A stretch of DNA of 64,000 bases from Symbiodinium sp. CCMP2592. Taxonomy: Eukaryota > Sar > Dinophyceae > Suessiales > Symbiodiniaceae. The notes beneath the pieces were generated by a model, which did not search any database, was not told the DNA's origin, and saw only the letters and a list, made by a program, of their open reading frames with translations. A program made the translations under genes and the position numbers. Of this stretch, positions 57,376 through 64,000 are shown one piece after another. The stretch spans positions 62,001 through 126,000 of the forward strand of contig CAJNDT010004569.1 in the NCBI GenBank assembly GCA_905221615.1, read 5' to 3'. The first letter of the stretch is position 1. Every line of letters begins with the position of its first letter.

Positions 57376-57545
57376 CCTTCGGGTTTAGGGTTTAGGGTTT
57401 AGGGTTTAGGGTCTTCGGGTTTAGGGTTTAGGGTTTAGGGTTCAGGGCCTTCGGGTTTAGGGTTTAGGGTTTAGGGTCTTCGGGTTTAGGGTTTAGGGTT
57501 TAGGGTTTAGGGCCTTCGGGTTTAGGGTTTAGGGTTTTGGTTCAG
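57376..57545. repeat. TTTAGGG higher-order array
   Basis: Blocks of three to four TTTAGGG units separated by (T/C)CTTCGGG or CCTTCGGG, repeated about six times. Confidence 0.9.
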
Positions 57546-57599
57546 AGCTTCGGATTTCGGGCTTGGGGATTTTGAGCCCTTGAGGGTTTAGGACATAAA

Positions 57600-57704
57600 T
57601 GGGTGGCTGTCAAAATTATGGTCTCTTTTTTTGGATACCCTACATGTTAGGGGCCGTACTATATTAGGGATCCAAAAAGGGACCGTAATTTTGACAGCCA
57701 CCCA
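57600..57704. repeat. FB-B foldback
   Basis: TGGGTGGCTGTCAAAATT pairs with AATTTTGACAGCCACCCA. AA on both sides. Confidence 0.9.
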
Positions 57705-57861
57705 AATTAGGGTTCGGAGCTATGGTTGAGGGTTTAAGGTTCGGTGTTTCGAATTTGGGGTTCAGAGCTAAGTAAGGGTTTAGTCTTAAGGGTTTGGGGG
57801 TCTAGGTTTAGAGTTTAGGGTTTATGGGTTGAGGGTTAGAGGCATTAGGTTTTCGGCTTTA

Positions 57862-58138
57862 GGTACCTCCCGGTCGTATGGGCCAAGGAATAAACACATA
57901 GTCGTAAGAGCTCTTTAAGACTTTAAGGGTCCAGCGGCCATTCCGCCTCCAAGGCGGGACAACTAGTGGAGGGTGATGCCCGTGCTTGCGTTGAGGGCTG
58001 CTCAGCCAGTAGACACCTTCCTCCTCTGTGTTTGAACCACATAACATTAGCACCGCGTAGCATTGTGGTCCTGAAGCCCGAAACGAAACTGAAGAGCCAA
58101 ACAAAAATCACATTAGTAGTTGTTCCGACACCTGCATA
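57862..58138 (-). CDS. exon after FB-O
   Basis: Two minus frames are plausible. One, after the strong acceptor GTTTGGCTCTTCAG, reads SFRASGPQCYAVLMLCGS, NTEEEGVYWLSSPQRKHG, LKSSYDYVFIPWPIRPGG and a TAA. The other runs directly from FB-O: AGVGTTTNVIFVWLFSFV, SGFRTTMLRGANVMWFKH. Confidence 0.5.
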
Positions 58139-58249
58139 GTAGAAGCCAGAAAGTTGGAACATGGATTTAGGAGGATTAGGCCTAGGATCCCTTATACTTT
58201 ACCTTAAGGGCATGGGGATATTGATGTTCCAACTTTCTGGCTTCTACTG
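58139..58249. repeat. FB-O foldback between coding segments
   Basis: GTAGAAGCCAGAAAGTTGG pairs with CCAACTTTCTGGCTTCTAC. TA on both sides. Confidence 0.9.
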
Positions 58250-58377
58250 TATGAAGCCAGTAATTCAAACATCACGACGCCCCGCGCCGCCCCGGCCCCC
58301 GGTCCCCTGCCATCTGGCCTGGAGCGGATCTGCAGCCGGCTTGGCGAAGAAGTCCAAGTCGCGGATGGGCATGGAAC
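58250..58377 (-). CDS. exon before FB-O
   Basis: Starts after CCCTTGCTAG. Reads MPIRDLDFFAKPAADPLQ then ARWQGTGGRGGAGRRD in one frame. In another it ends GVVMFELLAS, in phase with YAGVGTTTNVIF across FB-O. Confidence 0.5.
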
Positions 58378-58726
58378 TAGCAAGGGCGCTGATTTTTAGT
58401 GCTTTAGGATTGAAGGGTTTGGCATTTTAGGGTTACGTCGCAGGGATGAGCCTTTATCTGGGTATCCTACCTGTCAAGATGTAGTGGTTCAGCCCTAGCC
58501 TCGTAGTGCCCAAGCGCCAAACACTGCATGCAGCAACTCATTCTGGAAGATCTGGGTACGTTTCACCCCAAACATGTAAAGAGCAAACCCTAAGGAGTAA
58601 GGAGGGAAAAAAACACGTAAAACCCGAAGCCCTTAACTCTGAAACACCCCAAAAGAACCCAAAGCCCTAAACCCCATAGATCCCTTATAGGAGCCCTTGA
58701 GGATCCCTTTAAAGGAACCCTACACA

Positions 58727-58825
58727 AGTCGGAGGCGCCTGGAGATCAAGAGCCGTCCGCCGGGAGCTAAAAGCTTCGACACCGTCTGTGCCTGGGCAGA
58801 CGGTGGTTTTTTTGAGGTCGGTATA
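58727..58825 (+). CDS. possible exon
   Basis: Reads SRRRLEIKSRPPGAKSFD then TVCAWADGGFFEVG. A second frame is open as well. Followed by E repeats. Confidence 0.4.
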
Positions 58826-59210
58826 GGGATCCCATAAGGCCTGACAACATAAGGGATCTCTGGGGGTCCTCTGAACGGATCTAAAGGTTATCTCGATGTT
58901 TTCTTGAGGTCTGTGTAGGGATCCCTTAAGGCCTTAGGGGATCTCTATAAACCTCTATAAGGCCTTAAGGGATCTCTAGGGATCCTTGAAGGGATCTATT
59001 TTTTTCAAAGTATCTAAAGGGATCCTCTCAAGGAACCATTGGGGGATATTTGCCAGGGATCTACTTGTGATCCTCAGTTATATATGGGCATTATCAGGTT
59101 CCTGTAAGGGATCTATAGGGATCCTTTAAGAGATATTTGTTGTTCAGGGGATCTACACAAGGACCTTTGAAAGGGATCTATGGGGATCCTTGAAGGGATC
59201 TATCATGCGT
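58826..59210. repeat. E-type repeat cluster
   Basis: At least ten GGGATC(C/T)-centred units (AAGGGATCTATAGGGATCC) in direct and inverted order. No gene. Confidence 0.75.
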
Positions 59211-59315
59211 AAGGGTCCATGTACTCACACAGTAGCTACATTGGCGTGAAAGTAATCTCTGTAAGAGTGCTTTAGGGCCAAAGTATATGCTGCATGGGTA
59301 CATGCACCCTTCGGG
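59210..59315. repeat. FB-F foldback
   Basis: TAAGGGTCCATGTACTCAC pairs with GGTACATGCACCCTTCGGG. Confidence 0.75.
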
Positions 59316-59446
59316 ACATAGGGGGAGGAACAAAGGGTTGCTTTTGAAGGGGTCGATAAGAGATCTACAACAGCTCCATTCGATTTCGATGGCTGCTTCT
59401 TGTAGAGGGCTACATTTGAGGAACCCCGGTTTAACACAGGATGGTG

Positions 59447-59760
59447 GGGGGTTTCCGATCATAGAAAACCCTACTGTAATACCCTAAATAACAGAATCCC
59501 TATTATAACGGTTGATGATATAACTCCTGCATTACCTTAGGGGACCTAAACTATGGGAATTATGGTATATTCCTTATTATGGGTCATGCAGGATTTATAG
59601 CATCAACCGCAGGACTCCAAAATACGGTACCCCAAATTTCCGGAAACTCCTAAACCCTAAACCCTATAGATCCCTTTAAAGGAACCCTTAAAGGAACCCT
59701 TATAGATCCCATATAGGAACCCTTAAAGGAACCCTTATAGATCCCTTTAAAGGTACCCCT
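59447..59760. repeat. FB-A with nested FB-C, then CCCTAAA and E
   Basis: FB-A arms GGGGTTTCCGATCATAG and AATTTCCGGAAACTCC (to 59650) enclose an intact 101-bp FB-C (59509-59609). From 59651 come CCCTAAA units and E. A second GGTACCCC...TTTTCGG at 59753 repeats the FB-A arm at 59626. Confidence 0.8.
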
Positions 59761-60036
59761 GATTTTCGGGGAGACCCCGAAGACCCCCTCAACCTGGGGC
59801 CCCACCCAGATCCCTGGACTGGGTGTTTTCGAGGGGTTTTAAGGTTTCCGGGAGTAGGGCTTTAGAGATTTCAGGGTTGTAGAAAGGATGCAGAGACGAT
59901 TTAAGGCTTAAGGCTGTTTTTGTTCAAAACAGTGGTCCGGCTGCATGGGTCTTAGTATTCAAGATTTGGAGCAAATTTGTTGCGCCTGCTCAGGGGGTTT
60001 ATGAAGTATCGTGTTAAGGGGGTGGTGACCTGGTGC

Positions 60037-60066
60037 GGCTTACTAAGTCCCATGAGCCTTCAAGTA
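60037..60066. repeat. FB-H right end only
   Basis: CTTACTAAGTCCCATGAGCC then TTCAAGTA. Confidence 0.7.
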
Positions 60067-60134
60067 GCTTCTGTTGAATAGAAACCCTGATGCCGATGCC
60101 TGGATTTGGCAGCCATAAAACTCCTCCATCCACA

Positions 60135-60243
60135 TGGATGGTTGTCATAATTATGGTCCCTTGTTGGGTCCCTATTATAAGATACGGCACCTACTATTTA
60201 GGGTATATACCCAAAAAGGGACCATAATTTTGACAACTACCCA
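60135..60243. repeat. FB-B foldback
   Basis: TGGATGGTTGTCATAATT pairs with AATTTTGACAACTACCCA. CA on both sides. Confidence 0.9.
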
Positions 60244-60263
60244 CATGACACTCCTGAACCATA

Positions 60264-60517
60264 AACTCCTCCACCCTAAATCCTAAACCCTAAACCCTAA
60301 ACCCTAAACCCTAAACTCCTAAACCCCAAAACCCTAAACCCTAAACCCTAAACCCCAAACCCCAAACCCTAAACCCTAAACCCTAAACCCTAAACCCTAA
60401 ACCCTAAACCCTAAACCCAAAACCCAAAACCCAAAACCCTAAACCCCAAACCCTAAACCCTAAACCCTAAACCCTAAACCCTAAACCCTAAACCCTAAAC
60501 CCTAAACCCTAAACCCC
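60264..60517. repeat. CCCTAAA array
   Basis: About 35 units, many perfect and consecutive, with CCCAAAA variants. The purest long array in the window. Confidence 0.95.
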
Positions 60518-60602
60518 CATGGCCATCAACCCGAAAGGCCCGGCAGGCCCTAGGCTCGAAAGCCCGAAAACCTGAAACTCGACACCCGAAACATGAACCC
60601 CC

Positions 60603-61378
60603 TGAACCTAGACTTTAGGGTTTAGGGAACCTAGACTTTAGGGTTTAGGGAACCTAGACTTTAGGGTTTAGAGAACCTAGACTTTAGGGTTTAGGGAACC
60701 TAGACTTTAGGGTTTAGGGAACCTAGACTTTAGGGTTTAGGGAACCTAGACTTTAGGGTTTGGGGAACCTAGACTTTAGGGTTTAGGAACCTAGACTTTA
60801 TGGAACCTAGACTTTAGGGTTTAGGGAACCTAGACTTTAGGGTTTAGGGAACCTAGACTTTAGGGTTTAGGGAACCTAGACTTTAGGGTTTAGAGAACCT
60901 AGACTTTAGGGTTTAGGGAACCTAGACTTTAGGGTTTAGGGAACCTAGACTTTAGGGTTTAGGGAACCTAGACTTTAGGGTTTGGGGAACCTAGACTTTA
61001 GGGTTTATGGAACCTAGACTTTAGGGTTTAGAGAACCTAGACTTTAGGGTTTAGGGAACCTAGACTTTAGGGTTTAGGGAACCTAGACTTTAGGGTTTGG
61101 GGAACCTAGACTTTAGGGTTTAGGGAACCTAGACTTTAGGGTTTAGGGAACCTAGACTTTAGGGTTTGGGGAACCTAGACTTTAGGGTTTAGGGAACCTA
61201 GACTTTAGGGTTTAGGGAACCTAGACTTTAGGGTTTGGGGAACCTAGACTTTAGGGTTTAGGGAACCTAGACTTTAGGGCTTGGGGAACCTAGACTTTAG
61301 GGTTTAGGGAACCTAGACTTTAGGGTTTAGGGAACCTAGACTTTAGGGTTTGGGGAACCTAGACTTTAGGGTTTGGGG
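60603..61378. repeat. 22-bp satellite
   Basis: About 35 copies of GAACCTAGACTTTAGGGTTTAG with few changes (GGGG or GAG variants, one short unit near 60790). Each unit carries a TTTAGGG. Confidence 0.95.
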
Positions 61379-61431
61379 TTTAGGGTTACCCTAGACCCTA
61401 AACCCTAAACCCTGAACCTAGACTGAAAGTT

Positions 61432-61515
61432 CATCTGGGCAGTCGCACCACCATGGGCTCGCTCAGTGGCGCCGACGGGGCCAGATGCCTAGTTGGAAAT
61501 AAAAGCTTCATGTAA
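61432..61515 (+). CDS. possible exon
   Basis: Reads SRTTMGSLSGADGARCLVGN then KSFM and TAA. The minus strand is comparable. Confidence 0.35.
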   Translation, partial: HLGSRTTMGSLSGADGARCLVGNKSFM

Positions 61516-61527
61516 CAGAACTTAAGC

Positions 61528-61615
61528 CTAATCCTAAACCCTAAACCCCTAAACCCTAAACCCTGAACCCTAAACTACCCTAAATCCTAAACCCTAAACC
61601 CCTAAACCCTAAACC
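61528..61615. repeat. CCCTAAA array
   Basis: About 11 units with TCCTAAA variants. Confidence 0.9.
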
Positions 61616-61722
61616 CGCCAACTTACCTGTGCGCTCGGGGCTGAAGCGTGGTGCACGCAAGGAAACCCTGCCACGAGCTTGAGAACCCCAAACCAAAGAC
61701 TCAAGGGGGTTTAGGGTTTATG

Positions 61723-61811
61723 CTAAAGGGTCCAAGTAGTCCTTATTTATGGTTTTTGATACCTAAAAAGGCCCTAAAGTCCCATAATGGGGAGTACTTG
61801 GACCCTTACGG
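61723..61811. repeat. FB-J foldback, reference copy
   Basis: CTAAAGGGTCCAAGTAGTCC pairs with GGAGTACTTGGACCCTTACGG. Confidence 0.85.
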
Positions 61812-61939
61812 TTTAGGGTTTGGGGTTTTAGGGGTTTAGGGTTTACGGAAACGAGTTCCTGGTTGGAAGAGCATTAGACAACTGACTTCTAGTTCCTTAA
61901 TTATTGAGTTGATGTACCCATCAACATGTCAAACCTTAC

Positions 61940-62034
61940 CCAACTACGACAAAGGAAACCCGAGAGGCCGTCAGAAGAGGTCGGGTCGTCTGGCTCGGAC
62001 ACAGGAGCTTCTTTGAGAATTTCCGGTGTAGATC
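61940..62034 (-). CDS. 95-nt exon with clear splice sites
   Basis: Between GTACTTTTTTGCAG and TGG|GTAAGG. Reads STPEILKEAPVSEPDDPT then SSDGLSGFLCRSW. Acidic, Ser/Pro-rich. Among the best splice borders in the window. Confidence 0.65.
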
Positions 62035-62095
62035 CTGCAAAAAAGTACAACTCTGTGGACTCACATCCTCGATAACCCCCGTAGAAGCACAATAA

Positions 62096-62206
62096 AGCAA
62101 TATAGCTTTAATGTTCTCTTTGGTTTTACAACAAGAGCAAGCATCAACAAATTCTGAATGAGACTATGACTATCGTCCTGGCCTCGAAGAAGACTTGGCC
62201 ATGCTT
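62096..62206 (-). CDS. possible upstream exon
   Basis: After CATACAG reads KAVPLQEAWPSLLRGQDD then SHSLIQNLLMLAL. Likely the exon before 61940-62034. Confidence 0.4.
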
Positions 62207-62373
62207 CTTGCAAAGGCACCGCTTTCTGTATGTTTAAATGTTCGGGGACACTTGCTTCCAACAGCCAGCTGACACTCAAACCATTTCCCTGGGATCAACA
62301 AGCCCCTCAAAGACAAAAATCGCAAAACCCACACCCTGTATCGGGACCGCTTGCCCTAAACCTTAACCCCTTT

Positions 62374-62537
62374 TCCCTAAACCCCATATTTAGACCCCTA
62401 GAAAGACTGCCTAAACTTCTATTCGAAAGACCCCACCTGTCGATAGCAAAGCTGGCAGCTCGGGACAGCCTCAGCGATGTGTGCAAATGTCAATTGCTGG
62501 TAACTGGTGCTCTGTCCTTAGTCACTGTACACCTAGA
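62374..62537 (+). CDS. exon segment before FB-A
   Basis: Reads LERLPKLLFERPHLSIAK, LAARDSLSDVCKCQLLVT, GALSLVTVHL up to the element. Strong codon pattern in the second half. Confidence 0.5.
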
Positions 62538-62640
62538 TGGGAGTTTCCGAAAATAGGGGACGCCAATATAGTACCCTAAATAGTAAGATCCTTAATATAA
62601 GGACGCCAAACTAAGGACCCCTAAATTTCGGAAACCCCCA
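62538..62640. repeat. FB-A foldback splitting a coding frame
   Basis: TGGGAGTTTCCGAAAATAG pairs with AAATTTCGGAAACCCCCA. Confidence 0.85.
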
Positions 62641-62713
62641 CCAGATAGCCAGAATCATTGGACCGGGGCTTTGGGCTGCTTCTACCATAACTGACTATAA
62701 CTACGTACATAAC
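62641..62713 (+). CDS. exon segment after FB-A
   Basis: With exact removal of FB-A reads DQIARIIGPGLWAASTITDY then NYVHN, TAG. The flanking dinucleotides (GA, CC) do not match, so the join is less certain than at 24.0 kb. Confidence 0.45.
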
Positions 62714-62925
62714 TAGGTTTAGGGTTTAGGGTTAAGCTCCATATGTTTCAAAACGAACTTGGACCCGAAACATTCGCACTGAATGATTGAAGTGGACTTG
62801 GTTTGAGAATTAGGGCGAAGGCTTGCAGGAGTCTCGAGGGTTGGAGTTGCGACTTACACTACGCATGGACCAACTGGGCCCACGAGCCCTATTCTCTGAA
62901 AGTCTTGTGGCATGAGCAGGCAATA

Positions 62926-63047
62926 CGGGAGTTTCCGAGTATAGGGGACCCTACCAAATTTAGCACCCTACGTAAATAATCGTAAATAGTAGGATCCCGA
63001 TTATAAGGACCCCAAAGTAAGGCACCCTGTATTTTCGGAAACTCCCA
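62926..63047. repeat. FB-A foldback between open frames
   Basis: CGGGAGTTTCCGAGTATAG pairs with GTATTTTCGGAAACTCCCA. Minus-strand flanks read SLSQVQVPRS and IACSCHKTFRE; plus-strand flanks are also open. Confidence 0.8.
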
Positions 63048-63208
63048 GATCTCGGCACTTGGACCTGCGAAAGGCTCCCCAGTATCTCCCCAACAGTCTC
63101 TCCTCCAATAGTTGGGCCCAAAAGTTGAAACTTCTCTATCATCGACGACATGTACTGTACAAGGCCAAAAGGTTGAAAGTTCTCCCATTGGCTAAAAAGT
63201 AAGAACAA
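63048..63208 (-). CDS. possible exon
   Basis: Reads FLLFSQWENFQPFGLVQY, MSSMIEKFQLLGPTIGGE, TVGEILGSLSQVQVPRS up to FB-A. Frame choice uncertain. Confidence 0.35.
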
Positions 63209-63271
63209 TCAGGGATACGCATAGGAGACCCGAATGTGGGTGCATATTTTACAATGCACAACTAAATATTG

Positions 63272-63380
63272 TGAACCCCAAAAAGTTGGAACATAGAATA
63301 AGGATAATTAGTGCTGGGATCCCCTATACTTTATCTTATAAGCCTGAGGATGGTGAAGTTCCAACTGTCTGGCTTCTACT
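63272..63380. repeat. FB-O foldback
   Basis: CCCCAAAAAGTTGGAAC pairs with GTTCCAACTGTCTGG. Confidence 0.75.
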
Positions 63381-63504
63381 TTAGGAAGATTTCGGAACCT
63401 TATTTCGAGCTCTTCAGGCCTCTATTATATGAAGAACTTGAAATCGAATTCTTGAGGCTTCTATTTCACGAAGAACGTTATGTTGAATTCTTTAGGCTTC
63501 TATA

Positions 63505-63611
63505 TGGGTGGTTATCAAAATTATGGTCCCTTTTTTGGTGCCCTAAATATTAGTTGCCGTATTATAATAAGGACCCAAAAAAGGACGATCATTTTGACAA
63601 CTATATACCCA
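63505..63611. repeat. FB-B foldback
   Basis: TGGGTGGTTATCAAAATT pairs with CATTTTGACAACTATATACCCA. TA on both sides; shares its right TA with FB-C' at 63614. Confidence 0.85.
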
Positions 63612-63613
63612 TA

Positions 63614-63714
63614 CTGTTGATGGACAAAATCCTGCATTACCCATTGTAAGGAATATACTATAGTTCCCATAGTTTAGAATCCTTAGGGTCATGCAGGATT
63701 CTGTCCATCAGCAG
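63614..63714. repeat. FB-C' foldback, 101 bp
   Basis: CTGTTGATGGACAAAATCC pairs with GGATTCTGTCCATCAGCAG. TA on both sides. Inserted next to an FB-A right half. Confidence 0.9.
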
Positions 63715-63719
63715 TATTA

Positions 63720-63830
63720 TAAAGATCCCAAACTAAGGTACCCCTATTTTCGGAAACTCCTAAACCCTAAACCCTATAGATCCCCTATAGGAACCCTTTA
63801 AGGAACCCTTATAGACCCTTTAAAGACGTT
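63720..63830. repeat. FB-A right half, CCCTAAA and E
   Basis: GGTACCCCTATTTTCGGAAA and CTCC end at 63760, directly followed by TAAACCCTAAACCC and ATAGATCCCCTATAGG. Confidence 0.75.
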
Positions 63831-63955
63831 ATTTTGAATTCTTTAGGCTTCCATTATATGAAGGCCTACACGGTGCAATGCGCCCGAAGATCAGGGTCCC
63901 GCCTGTGCCAGAAACACGGCGGTGCCTTCGGCTGGAGACCAGCCTGCCCAAGCTC

Positions 63956-64000
63956 AAAGGGGAATAGGAGGGACCCTTTAGAGGGATGTATAAGGATTCT
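63956..64000. repeat. FB-S foldback, left end (cut by window)
   Basis: CAAAGGGGAATAGGAGGGAC at the window edge. Confidence 0.65.

Noticed and set aside
60264..60517. Chromosome end
   Set aside because: Telomere-like units occur throughout in both orientations and the array is followed by satellite and gene-like islands, so this is interstitial.
1..64000. CRISPR arrays, bacterial operons, tRNA or rRNA genes, LTR elements, reverse transcriptase or transposase genes
   Set aside because: No spaced identical repeats, ribosome sites, cloverleaf with a GTTCGA arm, rRNA-like tracts, long terminal repeats or recognisable enzyme motifs were seen. tRNAs with introns could be missed by eye; a covariance-model scan would settle it.
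1..64000. Standard LTR- or LINE-type origin for the foldbacks
   Set aside because: Full-length inverted symmetry, about 100-bp size and 2-bp flanking repeats fit non-autonomous DNA elements instead. Only E has retroposon-like duplications.

Overview
The window reads as nuclear DNA of a microbial eukaryote. Three things point there: the heptamer TTTAGGG/CCCTAAA scattered everywhere, in both orientations; coding sequence broken into short exons with GT...AG borders and polypyrimidine tracts; and no operons, ribosome sites or long ORFs. TTTAGGG is the telomere repeat of green plants and algae, dinoflagellates and some other protists. The foldback elements found inside genes recall the introner elements known from several algae and dinoflagellates. 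Lineage is an inference; I cannot name the organism.

Most of the window is repeats. I grouped about 90 short palindromic (foldback) elements of 75-130 bp into families by their ends, calling them FB-A, FB-B and so on. Where flanks are clear they carry 2-bp target duplications. FB-C is almost uniformly 101 bp, and FB-H is always flanked by TA or a one-base variant. Elements sit inside one another: FB-B in FB-A, FB-C in FB-A, FB-D and FB-K, FB-A in FB-F'. A different repeat, called E here, has a body of ATAGATCCCTTTAAAGG-like motifs fused to CCCTAAA units. Inside five foldbacks it lies between direct repeats of 15-41 bp, as a retroposed sequence would. Telomere-like arrays, three higher-order tandem arrays and AT, CCA and TG microsatellites fill much of the rest.

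Genes occur as islands on both strands. The best-supported are: a plus-strand gene at 13.4-15.1 kb with a textbook 120-nt exon; a minus-strand gene at 15.7-16.4 kb; a membrane-anchored protein at 17.3-17.8 kb; a J-domain (DnaJ-like) protein at 21.7-22.2 kb; a plus-strand exon pair at 24.0-24.3 kb; a two-helix membrane protein at 24.5-25.3 kb; minus-strand genes at 37.2-37.7, 40.3-40.9 and 50.6-51.1 kb; a minus-strand set of at least nine exons at 45.9-48.3 kb; and a 246-nt plus-strand exon at 53.7 kb. Apart from the J domain and one weak thiamine-diphosphate-enzyme motif, I recognise no protein family. Frames were chosen by eye from openness, codon pattern and splice signals. Where two frames or strands look equally good, the entry says so.

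The main observation is that several foldbacks split coding frames exactly, and that removing the element plus one 2-bp duplication rejoins a clean frame (clearest at 24.02-24.13 kb and 16.96-17.08 kb). Together with the telomere-tailed E insertions, this suggests a genome where several small element families have been creating introns and carrying telomere repeats to internal sites.
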